Below, one piece after another: positions 50,508 through 58,637 of a DNA stretch of 64,000 nt. The stretch's first letter is position 1. Each line of letters begins with the position of its first letter. The notes beneath the pieces are model-generated. The model saw only the letters and a list, made by a program, of their open reading frames with translations, ran no database searches and had not been told where the DNA came from. The stretch is from assembly GCF_004349055.1 (NCBI RefSeq), contig NZ_SMKX01000037.1, positions 1 to 64,000 of the forward strand. Direction: 5' to 3'. Source of the DNA: Kribbella antibiotica. Its GTDB lineage: Bacteria > Actinomycetota > Actinomycetes > Propionibacteriales > Kribbellaceae. Position numbers and translations under genes: made by a program.

Positions 50508-50551
50508 AAGTGGAGCTATTTCTCATGGACAAGTGGAGCTGGTTCTCACGG
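50508..50551. repeat. tandem duplication at the start of the DUF218 gene
   Basis: Two 21-base copies, starting at 50508 and 50531, match at 18 of 21 positions (both begin AAGTGGAGCT). The first copy contains the probable ribosome site and ATG of the next gene. Confidence 0.6.
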
Positions 50552-51178
50552 CTAAAACCAGACGCCCAACTGATCTGGGACTACCACCAGATGCATCACG
50601 AGCTGCGTCCCACGGATGTGGGAATCGGCCTCGGCAGCCACGACCTAGGCGTCGCAACATTCGCCGCCCACCTCTACAAACAGCGCCTCTTTCCGACCCT
50701 GGTCTTCACCGGAGCCAACAGCCGAACGACCCTCACGCGCTTTCCCCGCGGCGAGGCAATCCACTACCGCGAGCACGCAATCACCCTCGGCGTACCCGAG
50801 TCCGACGTACTGATTGAGCCCCGCGCAACGAACACAGGCCAGAACATCGCCTTCACTCGCGAGTTGCTAGCCGCAGAGCCCATCGAATCAGTGCTACTGA
50901 TCTCCAAGCCCTACATGGAACGCCGAGCCTTCGCCACCTGCCAGAAGCTATGGCCAGATGTCGAGGTGACCTGCGCCTCGGAACCCATTGAGCTCGCCGA
51001 CTACATCGCCAACATCGGCGACCCGAAACTAGTTCTCGACATGCTCGTCGGCGACCTGCAACGAATCATCGAGTACCCCGCACTCGGCTTCGCTATCGAG
51101 CAGGAGGTGCCGGACGAAGTACACGTCGCCTACGAACGCCTGATCCAGGCCGGCTACACCAGCCGCCTGACAATCTGA
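50525..51178 (+). CDS. YdcF-like (DUF218) protein
   Basis: A 217-residue protein of the DUF218/YdcF family, without the transmembrane segments seen in some members. Conserved pieces are VGIGLGSHDLGVA, FTGANSR, EPRATNTGQNI and LLISKPYMERRA. GGAG lies nine bases before the chosen ATG. Members bind S-adenosylmethionine in some cases but function is not settled. Confidence 0.8.
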   Translation: MDKWSWFSRLKPDAQLIWDYHQMHHELRPTDVGIGLGSHDLGVATFAAHLYKQRLFPTLVFTGANSRTTLTRFPRGEAIHYREHAITLGVPESDVLIEPRATNTGQNIAFTRELLAAEPIESVLLISKPYMERRAFATCQKLWPDVEVTCASEPIELADYIANIGDPKLVLDMLVGDLQRIIEYPALGFAIEQEVPDEVHVAYERLIQAGYTSRLTI

Positions 51179-51221
51179 CCGCTGAAAGTTTCACGGCCGT
51201 TCGAAGGGAACCTCGGTAGTC

Positions 51222-51935
51222 ATGGCGAATCCTCACGAAGAGGCGGCAATGCGTCGGGCCGTTGCGTTGTCAGCCTTGGGGCTCGGCTCAACGAGTCCCA
51301 ATCCGCCGGTCGGCTGTGTCGTGCTTGATGTCGACGGCAACGTGGTCGGTGAGGGTTACCACCGCCGAAAGGGCGAGGCTCACGCAGAGGTGAATGCGCT
51401 GGCAGCGGCGGGGGAGCAGGCACGCGGTGGTACGGCGGTCGTCACCTTGGAGCCATGCAATCACCAGGGACGAACCCCGCCCTGTCGACAAGCACTCATC
51501 GACGCCGGCATCGCCCGTGTAGCCATCTCGCTGATCGACCCGACATCGCGTGAAGAGGGCGGAGCGGCGCGGCTCAGAGCGGCGGGGGTAGATGTCGAGC
51601 TTGACGTCCTGAGTGACGAAGCCCGCCTGGTCATCGGGCCATGGCTCGAAGCGCTTGCTTCTGGAGTCCCGCACGTCCACTGGGCATACGTGGTCGACAG
51701 CGAGGCGCGCGCTGTCGGAGAGACCATCGCGGAAGTGGCAACGTTGCGGGCCGAGTTCGACGCAGTTCTGACTTCTGCCGGTCGGCTTGAGGAGGGAGTC
51801 CCTGGCGCGCATTCGCCGAACGAATTCCGGGACGCCGTCCAGCCCGCTGGATATAATTCAGCCACGTCGACGACGAACGTGAGGCGGGTACGGCGCTCAA
51901 CCGGCGCCGCCTCGCGCAGCGGCGCGAAGGCTTGA
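51222..51935 (+). CDS. RibD-like deaminase with short C-terminal region
   Basis: A 237-residue protein. The cytidine/deoxycytidylate deaminase fold of RibD is complete, with zinc motif HAEVNAL and EPCNHQGRTPPC. The second domain starts like the RibD reductase (HVHWAYVVDSEARAVGETIAEVATLRAEFDAVL in shortened form) but ends after about 80 residues, where full RibD has 200 more. The tail is basic and low in structure. It may be truncated, and is not in a riboflavin operon. Confidence 0.75.
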   Translation: MANPHEEAAMRRAVALSALGLGSTSPNPPVGCVVLDVDGNVVGEGYHRRKGEAHAEVNALAAAGEQARGGTAVVTLEPCNHQGRTPPCRQALIDAGIARVAISLIDPTSREEGGAARLRAAGVDVELDVLSDEARLVIGPWLEALASGVPHVHWAYVVDSEARAVGETIAEVATLRAEFDAVLTSAGRLEEGVPGAHSPNEFRDAVQPAGYNSATSTTNVRRVRRSTGAASRSGAKA

Positions 51936-51944
51936 AGTCCGCTC

Positions 51945-52325
51945 ATGACTACAAGGAGCATCACGTTGCCGAACGAGCAGGGCCAAGTCTTCCGCGAAGC
52001 GTGGATCGCTGGCGTCAAGAAGTACTACCCCGGTGAGCCCAAGCCTGGCTACATCACCCCATGGGACGAAACCCCGGACTGGGAACGCGCCAGCGCTGCC
52101 GCCGTCCATGACCAGGTCCGCGCCTTCGTCGTCGCCTCAGACGGCCGCACCAGCAAGCTCACCCGAGCCCAGAAGGGCCGCTTCGTAGCCCTCTGCTGGA
52201 TCGGCCAGATCTACAAGCACATCCCAGACCCCAAGCCTGCCTACGTAGCCGACTGGGATGACCTCCCCGACTGGCAGCAACAAACCGACGCCGACATCTT
52301 CGAGCACATCGAGAGCCTGCGCTAA
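51945..52325 (+). CDS. hypothetical protein with internal duplication
   Basis: A 126-residue protein made of two related halves. The first carries YPGEPKPGYITPWDETPDWERAS, the second IPDPKPAYVADWDDLPDWQQQTDADIFEHI in broken alignment, so the motif P-K-P-x-Y-x-x-x-WD-x-x-PDW occurs twice. The pattern is faintly like RyR-type repeats (P...eLp...k..d). Function unknown. Confidence 0.6.
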   Translation: MTTRSITLPNEQGQVFREAWIAGVKKYYPGEPKPGYITPWDETPDWERASAAAVHDQVRAFVVASDGRTSKLTRAQKGRFVALCWIGQIYKHIPDPKPAYVADWDDLPDWQQQTDADIFEHIESLR

Positions 52326-52328
52326 GGA

Positions 52329-52790
52329 TCAGAGCACGCTCAAGTTGCCGGTGAAATAGTCGCGTAAGCGCAACTGCTGCGTCGGGTGCAGCGACAGTTT
52401 CTCGATCTCGGCTGGGAAGAAGTACTCGACGGATGTGGATTCTGAGTCGCCAACCCTGGCCTCGCCGGCGGTTCGGCGTGCGGTGAGGCAGACGTTGAAC
52501 TGCTGCCGAACCTCACCGTCGGAGTACTGGATGACGTGATTGGGGTCGCTGTAGATGCCCACAATGCCGGTGACCTCCACCGCGATCCCGGTCTCCTCCA
52601 GGACCTCCCTACGTACACATGCCGCCAGTGATTCACCAAGCTCCATCTGCCCGCCCGGAAGCGCCCAGTTCCCCGAGTCCAAACGGCGAACCATGAGAAC
52701 TTTCCCCGACTCCTCGACAACAGCAGATGCGGCCACGACCAGCGAGTTCGGCGTCGGGGCGTCCGGGTCGTTGTAGAAGTCTGTTCTCAT
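52329..52790 (-). CDS. Nudix hydrolase
   Basis: A 153-residue protein with a complete Nudix box: GGQMELGESLAACVRREVLEETGI (shortened here to its key residues G-E-REVLEETG). It should hydrolyse a nucleoside diphosphate-linked compound. Ends three bases from the stop of the convergent gene. Confidence 0.88.
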   Translation of the reverse strand: MRTDFYNDPDAPTPNSLVVAASAVVEESGKVLMVRRLDSGNWALPGGQMELGESLAACVRREVLEETGIAVEVTGIVGIYSDPNHVIQYSDGEVRQQFNVCLTARRTAGEARVGDSESTSVEYFFPAEIEKLSLHPTQQLRLRDYFTGNLSVL

Positions 52791-52886
52791 GCTTCCTTCA
52801 CTGCCTTTCTAGGCGCCCCAGCGGTATAGCCACTAGGACGTCGCCGTGGTCGGCGCGCTGGTCGATATCGGGACCTCACCCGTCGA

Positions 52887-53447
52887 TCAGGTAGTTCGGT
52901 ATGCGATGACGTGTAGCAGACCGACAAGGGATGCGGCGCCGACAATCTCACCGTCGCTGATGCGCCGACGAATCGAGTCGAGTCCGATCCACTCGACTCG
53001 CTGCGCCTCGTTGATGTCCTCGGGATCGCCGATGTGGTCGGCGCCATGCGAGACGAACAGCAAGTTCTCGGCGTCCGTCGTACCCACAGATGGTTGGAGT
53101 GAGACTAGAGGCTCGACGTTCCTCGGACGCCAACCCGTCTCTTCCTCCACCTCGCGCGCAGCCGTGATGGCCGGGTCTTCATCAGGGTCGACATAGCCGC
53201 CTGGCAACTCCCAAACCCAACGGTCAATGATGAAGCGATGCCGCCACAACATGAGCACGTTCTCTTGCTTGTCATCGAGCACGACCATCATCGCGGCCTT
53301 AGGCATCCGCAGCACGTACTGCTCGAACTGCACGCCATCAGGCAGCTCAACCGACGCGATGCTCAGCCGCAGGCGGCGGGTCTCGTCGACCACGCGCTCG
53401 CCGTGAATCGTCCACTGCGTCGCCTGCTTCTCGCCCTCGGATGTCAC
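52887..53447 (-). CDS. Nudix hydrolase, intact copy of a duplicated gene
   Basis: A 186-residue protein with Nudix box GGYVDPDEDP...REVEEETGW. The core IDRWVWELPGGYVDPDED is typical of ADP-ribose pyrophosphatase-like members. It has a damaged second copy at 57803-58293 that keeps the N-terminal RLRLSIASVELPDGVQFEQ unchanged, showing recent duplication. Confidence 0.85.
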   Translation of the reverse strand: MTSEGEKQATQWTIHGERVVDETRRLRLSIASVELPDGVQFEQYVLRMPKAAMMVVLDDKQENVLMLWRHRFIIDRWVWELPGGYVDPDEDPAITAAREVEEETGWRPRNVEPLVSLQPSVGTTDAENLLFVSHGADHIGDPEDINEAQRVEWIGLDSIRRRISDGEIVGAASLVGLLHVIAYRTT

Positions 53448-53539
53448 GGCAAGACACTACCGATGCACGAGTACTGCCTTCGACTTCCACTCGCGTGAGC
53501 CTCTGCAGGGCACTCGGTGTCTGCCGTACGATTGGCGCC

Positions 53540-54295
53540 ATGTCGGCCACCCAAATCGACGTCGGCGGCTACAAGCTGGCAGCAGAGATCACTGGCGATG
53601 GCGCACCAACTGTGGTGTTCAGCTCTGGGCTGGGCGACGCGGGTGAAGCCTGGGAAGCGACCATCGCGGCACTGAAATCCTCCGTTCAACTCGTGACATA
53701 TGCGCGTGCTGGCATCGGCGACAGCGACTCGCTGGCGGATTCGACGCCACGGTCGTTCGGAGCGGTCGCCGAAGAGCTGCATCGGCTGCTGGCGGCAGCA
53801 GATATCACGGGTCCCTATGTAGTTGTCGGTCACTCGATTGGTGCCGCGATCGCACAGGTCTTCGCCGCCCAGTGGCCGCAGGAGGTTGCCGGGCTGGTGC
53901 TTGTCGATCCGAGCGATGTCCAGTTGTACCTGGACATCGAGAAGCCAAAACTTGTTATGCCTGATGGCGACCGCGACGACCATGCCTCGTTCGATGTGAA
54001 GCTCGGCGCTGAAGACGCCGCGGCCAGCAGGCGCTCGCTCAACATGCCGAGTGTCGTTGTCACGAGTCGTGTCGGTCGTTGGCTGGAGTCGAAGACCCCG
54101 GATCTCTGGCGACCGTTCAGCCTGGATGCTGTGGACAAGCGCTGGCAAAGCGGGCACCAGGCTCTCGCCGCCGATCTGGGCGCGATGCAGAAGGTGGCCG
54201 AGGTAGGCGGACACTACGTGCAGAACGATCAGCCGGAGCTCGTCGCGGCGGCGATCGATGAGGTTGTCCAGCTTGCTGCCAGGCCCAGCCTGTAG
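53540..54295 (+). CDS. alpha/beta hydrolase, paralogue 2
   Basis: A 251-residue hydrolase with GHSIGA nucleophile elbow and GGHYVQN for the catalytic His. It is a diverged duplicate of the hydrolase at 48807, about 4.7 kb away. Start ATG was chosen because the conserved protein begins there; no good ribosome site is visible, so a leaderless mRNA is possible. Divergent from the Nudix gene. Confidence 0.85.
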   Translation: MSATQIDVGGYKLAAEITGDGAPTVVFSSGLGDAGEAWEATIAALKSSVQLVTYARAGIGDSDSLADSTPRSFGAVAEELHRLLAAADITGPYVVVGHSIGAAIAQVFAAQWPQEVAGLVLVDPSDVQLYLDIEKPKLVMPDGDRDDHASFDVKLGAEDAAASRRSLNMPSVVVTSRVGRWLESKTPDLWRPFSLDAVDKRWQSGHQALAADLGAMQKVAEVGGHYVQNDQPELVAAAIDEVVQLAARPSL

Positions 54296-54326
54296 CGCGG
54301 CAGCAAGTGGGGGCACGGTCGAAAGC

Positions 54327-55538
54327 TCAGCACATGCTGACGACTAGGCGCGATGCAGTCTTCTCGATCACCTCATGACTCATTGCTGGGTCAAACGAGA
54401 TGGCCGATGTGGAGGCGTTGGATAAGTATGCCCGCACGGTTGGCTTGGCGCTGCGGTCTTGATTCCAGGCCTCGATCGCCTCGCAGAGCTGTCCGGCGAG
54501 ATGTCCGCCGTACGGTCCATTTCCGATAGCGCCGAGCTCGAATCTGCCCTCTTGGATCTTTCTGAAAACGAGGTAGGCGAGGCTGCCGTCTTCGGCCAGC
54601 GCTGGGCTGCGGGCGGGGATCGCGGGAGTGCACAGGCCGGCGTCGACAGCGGCGCGGTCAGCGGAGATACGGCAGATGCGGCTGTCATGGGCAGTGAGCC
54701 GGAGCCAGATGCCGTCGAAGGGTTCCTGAGGCCCAACCAGCACCTCGGACCAGACGGCTTCTTTAGGCTGGTCGAGGACACCGCTCAGTTTTGCCGCGTC
54801 GATTGCCTGGTCGCCGTCCCAGTACAAGGTGACCAGACCATCGGCGTCGATGGCGCCGCTGCGCTCACCTTCTTGCCCGATCATGGGCACGAAGCCGCAA
54901 AGCTCCATCGAGTCCGATACGAGGGCGTCGCCATCTCGGACGAATGCCACGCTCCGGGTCTGGCCTCGCCAGCGCAGCGGCACAACCAGACGACCGTCGG
55001 GAGCCAACTGCTCCCAGAACGCCGGCGTCAGGTCCCAGGCGCCGACAGTGAAGATGATGCGGTCGTACGGCGCGTTCTCGGGCCCCCCGAGTGACCCGTT
55101 GCAGGTGATGACCTCGACGTGTTCGTTGCCGGTCGCGTCCAGTCCGCGACGCGCGCCAGCGGTGACCTCGGGATCGATGTCCACCGTCGTGACAGATCCG
55201 CCGGGGCCGGTCAGCTGAGCGAGAAGAGCGGCGTTGTAGCCGGTGCCCGCGCCGATTTCGAGGATGCGGTTGCCGGGCTTGACCTGGAGTTGGTCCAGCA
55301 TCATGGCGACGATGATGGGCGCGGAGGCGCAGCTCAGCGCCGAACCATCGCTAGCACTCTTGGTGATGACCGCGATGTCGGCGTACGCGTCGTCAATGCT
55401 GGCTTCGGGAACGAAGTCGTGCCGCGGAACAGTGCGCATGGCCCGTTCGACTGTTGGGTTCGTGGCATGGCCGGCTGCCTTGATGTGGTCGACCATGGCC
55501 GCGCGCAGGGCCTCCGGTGAGTTGGTGACGATGATCAT
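54327..55538 (-). CDS. PIMT-like methyltransferase, FxLD-system type
   Basis: A 403-residue protein with the protein L-isoaspartyl methyltransferase fold (SAM motif ILEIGAGTGYNAALL; TKSASDGSALSCASAPIIVAMMLDQL before it) and a long C-terminal extension. The pattern fits the methyltransferases associated with FxLD-type peptide maturation systems of actinomycetes. It lies 90 bases downstream of the second PIMT-like methyltransferase in the same direction. No FxLD precursor was seen. Confidence 0.75.
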   Translation of the reverse strand: MIIVTNSPEALRAAMVDHIKAAGHATNPTVERAMRTVPRHDFVPEASIDDAYADIAVITKSASDGSALSCASAPIIVAMMLDQLQVKPGNRILEIGAGTGYNAALLAQLTGPGGSVTTVDIDPEVTAGARRGLDATGNEHVEVITCNGSLGGPENAPYDRIIFTVGAWDLTPAFWEQLAPDGRLVVPLRWRGQTRSVAFVRDGDALVSDSMELCGFVPMIGQEGERSGAIDADGLVTLYWDGDQAIDAAKLSGVLDQPKEAVWSEVLVGPQEPFDGIWLRLTAHDSRICRISADRAAVDAGLCTPAIPARSPALAEDGSLAYLVFRKIQEGRFELGAIGNGPYGGHLAGQLCEAIEAWNQDRSAKPTVRAYLSNASTSAISFDPAMSHEVIEKTASRLVVSMC

Positions 55539-55628
55539 TGGTTCCTTTCGCGATACCCAGGCCTTCGTTGGGCGGCAGGCTGATCGTATTTGGGCGGACA
55601 GACAGTTTTCGGAGACAGCGATCAGCCG

Positions 55629-56756
55629 CTACTGCGGGAGATCTACTACTGTCCGGCCATCGGCCGTGACCATGACAATCCACTCCGACAGGTCCGGCTG
55701 CCCCGCGTTCAGCCATCGCTCGTGCGCCTGCTCCGCCTCGGCCCAAAGATCACGGGGGCCGATCATGCTCACCGTTCCGTCGTCGACCTGTGCCCAGGAC
55801 CCATCGGGAGCGTTGAGGTTGATGCTTTCGTCCTGGCTCCACCACCACACGTCGATGCTCTGCCGCCAGAAGTACAGGCGGAATGCCTCATCCTGAAAGA
55901 CGACAGGTGACAGGCCGGTTTCGCGATCCTCCATCAGGTCGGCTCGGGCTTGGTGCTCCTCAAGGGTCAGCTCGGGAAGCTGGTGCCCGATGTCCGCGAA
56001 GTCGGCCACCTTGCGAGCGCTCATGAAGTACCCGCGAGGCGGCATCAGCTTGCCGCTAGCGGTCGTCCCGTCCGCGTCTACGGTGAGCTTGACCCATGCG
56101 CCTAGCTCGCTGTTCGACGGTGGCCGCAGATCGGTGAGGATCACTGCGCCCGGCCTGCTCCAACGAATCCAGTCGTACGGCACGTGATCGACAGCGTGAG
56201 TCGCAAGTACCCGGTCATGGCGCCGACCGGCCGCGTTCGTCGCCGGGTGATACCCGAGGCTGTCCAGTCGCTCCAGCGCTTCTCGGAGCAGATCCGGGTC
56301 GATCTCGACGGTAGTCACCGCATCATCGCCCAGGAGGTGGCAGAGGATCGCAGCGTGGTAGCCAGTGCCGGTGCCGCTCTCCAAGATCGACATACCCGGC
56401 TGGACGTCCAGCTCCTCGATCATGTCGGCCATCACAGACGGCATCGAGGAGGACGAAGTCCACACATAGCTGTCCGGCTGGCCCTCAACCGGTTTCGTCT
56501 GGGTGATCAGCGGCTGATCGGTGTAGACAGCATCAAGGTAATCGGAATCGGTCCGATCCATTTTGCCGTCCATAACCGCGAATCCGTCGCTGTTCAGCTC
56601 GATCCGCAGAAAGTACGGCACGAAGACATGCCGAGGTACGTCGGCGAACGCGGCCTGGAGGCGCGGGTCTGACAGGTGTCCCTTTTCCTTGACCTCGGCA
56701 ACCATCTCGCGGACCTGACGTTGCCAGGCTTCCGGCTCTACCTCATTGGTTGTCAT
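55629..56756 (-). CDS. PIMT-like methyltransferase of an ATP-grasp peptide (graspetide) system
   Basis: A 375-residue PIMT-like methyltransferase. The motif SSSSMPSVMADMIEEL and ILESGTGTGYHAAIL match the methyltransferase that accompanies ATP-grasp peptide maturases, where it forms aspartimide or methyl ester on the ring-bearing peptide. Its ATG overlaps the stop of the ATP-grasp gene by ATGA, confirming the pairing. Confidence 0.8.
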   Translation of the reverse strand: MTTNEVEPEAWQRQVREMVAEVKEKGHLSDPRLQAAFADVPRHVFVPYFLRIELNSDGFAVMDGKMDRTDSDYLDAVYTDQPLITQTKPVEGQPDSYVWTSSSSMPSVMADMIEELDVQPGMSILESGTGTGYHAAILCHLLGDDAVTTVEIDPDLLREALERLDSLGYHPATNAAGRRHDRVLATHAVDHVPYDWIRWSRPGAVILTDLRPPSNSELGAWVKLTVDADGTTASGKLMPPRGYFMSARKVADFADIGHQLPELTLEEHQARADLMEDRETGLSPVVFQDEAFRLYFWRQSIDVWWWSQDESINLNAPDGSWAQVDDGTVSMIGPRDLWAEAEQAHERWLNAGQPDLSEWIVMVTADGRTVVDLPQ

Positions 56757-57391
56757 CTGATCTCCAGAAGGTCTGCCAGAGCCGCCGTCATCGGCAGCCC
56801 GGTCTCAAGTTCGAGCCAGTGCCACTGCCCGCCCGTGTTGCACTCATACCAAACCCACGAACCGTCGTGCGCGATGCCGAAGTCAAAGGCTCCGAACAGC
56901 AAGCCGAACCTACCGAGGTAACGGTGACAAGCCTCCACAACGTACGACGGCGTGTCGACCACCGCGTATGTCACCTGGTCGTAGTCCCGGCGCCAGTCCA
57001 GGTGAGGCGACTGGACCCGCACACTGAATACCTGGTCCCCGATGACGGTCGTTCGGACATCTGCCACCTTGTCTACTCGCGTCTGGAACAGGTGCAGGGC
57101 GAGCGAGACCGATTCGTCCAGCTCGACCGGCCGGACCTCATCAGCCCACACCATCAGGGCATTGCCATCGGGACTCGTCAGGTTCGTGTTCTGCAACGGC
57201 TTGTAGATGATCGGGTCGTGCTCCTTGGCGAACTGACGCGCCTCGTCCAGGCTGTTGGTGATGAGAGTTGCCGGTACGGAGAAGCCGACCTCGCTCGCTA
57301 CCGCGAGGTGGGTCGGTTTGAACTCCGCTTCGATGGCCCGCCAAAGGTGGTTGACCCACCGGCCTCGGATGTTCGCCAGGATTCCGCCCAT
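56753..57391 (-). pseudogene. ATP-grasp peptide maturase, 5'-truncated
   Basis: This frame of 212 residues begins inside the maturase: RGRWVNHLWRAIEAEFKPTH, LAVASEVGFSVPATLITN, then KPLQNTN and the metal-binding C-terminal FDFGIAHDGSWVWYECN. Complete graspetide maturases carry about 90-100 residues more at the N-terminus. Upstream codons stay open for only about two dozen more residues before a TAG, with no start or ribosome site. The precursor peptide normally upstream is missing. It may still be transcribed with the two methyltransferases but is probably inactive. Confidence 0.7.
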
Positions 57392-57416
57392 GCCGTGCTT
57401 GGCCTGCTCTTTGGTG

Positions 57417-57800
57417 ATGTACGGCTTCGCTGATTCACCCGAATCGCAGGCTGTCAGCGACTACGGCGAGCCTCGGGGCTTGCTTCTCGTGGGCTACAAG
57501 CCGAGTGGTGAGCCGGTGGGATGCGGCGGCTATCGAACCTACGATCGACAAGAGCGATTGGTCGAGGTACGGAAGATGTTCGTGTCGCCGGACAACCGTG
57601 GCCAAGGTCTCGGGCGGAGGATCCTGGATCACCTGGAACAGCACGCGGCTACTCACGGCGCTCGCGGGATCCTACTGGAGACTGGCTCGCTCAACCGAGC
57701 GGCCATCCGTCTCTACTCAGGTGCCGGCTACCAGCCCATTCCTTCCTACGTGCCGGGACGTTGCGAGCTCAATCGTGCGTTCGCCAAATCCCTGAACTAA
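57417..57800 (+). CDS. GNAT acetyltransferase, probably N-terminally short
   Basis: A 127-residue GNAT with the acetyl-CoA loop VSPDNRGQGLGRRIL and the beta-bulge motifs EPVGCGGYRTY and AAIRLYSGAGYQPIP. Related proteins have some 20-40 residues more before the first strand. The ATG has only a weak ribosome site. Its 5' end lies 26 bases from the truncated ATP-grasp gene on the other strand, so both genes may have been cut at one rearrangement point. Confidence 0.65.
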   Translation: MYGFADSPESQAVSDYGEPRGLLLVGYKPSGEPVGCGGYRTYDRQERLVEVRKMFVSPDNRGQGLGRRILDHLEQHAATHGARGILLETGSLNRAAIRLYSGAGYQPIPSYVPGRCELNRAFAKSLN

Positions 57801-57802
57801 GG

Positions 57803-58293
57803 TCAGGTCGTTCGGAACGCGAGCACATGCAGCAAGCCCACAAGAAACGCTGCGCCGGCGTCGATGCGGTCGCGGATCGAATCCAGACTGGTCCAGTCGA
57901 CGCGCTGGGCCTCGTTGATGTCTGCAGGTTCCCGATGTGGTCGGCGCGAGACCAGCGGCTTCACGTTCCGTGGGCGCCAGCCTGTTTCCTCCTCAACCTC
58001 ACGAGCTGCGTTGAGGACCGGGTCTTCGCTGGGATCGACGTAGTCACCCGGCAGTTCCCAGACTCAGCGATCAATGATGAAACGGTGCCTCCAGATCATC
58101 AGCACATGCTGTCGCCCGTCGTCGAGCACGGCACCATCGCGGCCTTGGATATCCGAAGAACGTACTGCTCGAACTGCACACCATCAGGGAGCTCGACCGA
58201 CGCGATGCTTAGCCGCAGACGCCGGGAGTCGTCGACCAGGCGCTCGCCGCGGATCTTCCATAAGGTGGATCCGTCGCCACCCTCAGTCGTCAC
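57803..58293 (-). pseudogene. Nudix hydrolase pseudogene
   Basis: The minus strand is a decayed copy of the Nudix gene at 52887. The first 50 codons remain in frame (RLRLSIASVELPDGVQFEQ). After that the frame shifts, the codon of IDRWVWEL has become TGA (IDR-stop-VWEL), and a stretch of about 70 bases corresponding to the NLLFVSHGADHIGD region is lost. The end still encodes GLLHVLAFRTT. It is two bases from the GNAT stop. Confidence 0.85.
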
Positions 58294-58576
58294 GCGATGA
58301 CGGTACCGAACGCCTGCTGACTGGTGGTGATCGGGTAGTTGTGAGGGTGGCGCTAGCTAGGGAGTGAAATTGCTCGGTGGCCAGAGAGGCCCCAGACGGT
58401 AGTCATCGACGAGCCTGTCGGACCAGGCGACTTGCAGCGGCTAAGCTCTGCCTGTTCGGTCCCCTGGCAGAGCGGATTCTTTCGGCATGACCTGCGCCGC
58501 GACGCATCAGTTGGACGCTTCCCCGCGATCTGATGCATGGCTGCCTTGCCCGAGCGTCTCTAGCTGTCAGCGCGAT

Positions 58577-58606
58577 TTGACCCTCAGTGAAGAAGGTCAC
58601 TACACT
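58577..58606 (+). promoter_or_regulatory. promoter of the DNA methyltransferase gene
   Basis: TTGACC and TACACT are separated by 18 bases. The -10 box ends where the LexA box begins, so LexA would cover the transcription start. Confidence 0.6.
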
Positions 58607-58621
58607 CGAACAAATGTTCGA
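58606..58621. promoter_or_regulatory. LexA (SOS) box TCGAACAAATGTTCGA
   Basis: A perfect TCGAAC-N4-GTTCGA palindrome, the actinobacterial SOS box, 17 bases before the GTG start. It places the DNA methyltransferase under DNA-damage control. Confidence 0.8.
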
Positions 58622-58637
58622 ATTGCGGGGAGGTCTC

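Larger units (their letters stand above)
58294..58637. other. intergenic region with the SOS-type promoter of the methyltransferase
   Basis: No gene is seen here. The right end holds a promoter and LexA box. A stretch near 58440-58500 with CGGTCCC and GGCAGAGCGG looks faintly tRNA-like but cannot be folded into a cloverleaf. Confidence 0.6.

Noticed and set aside
58440-58510. tRNA-like stretch before the methyltransferase
   Set aside because: No cloverleaf can be formed and the T-loop consensus is incomplete.
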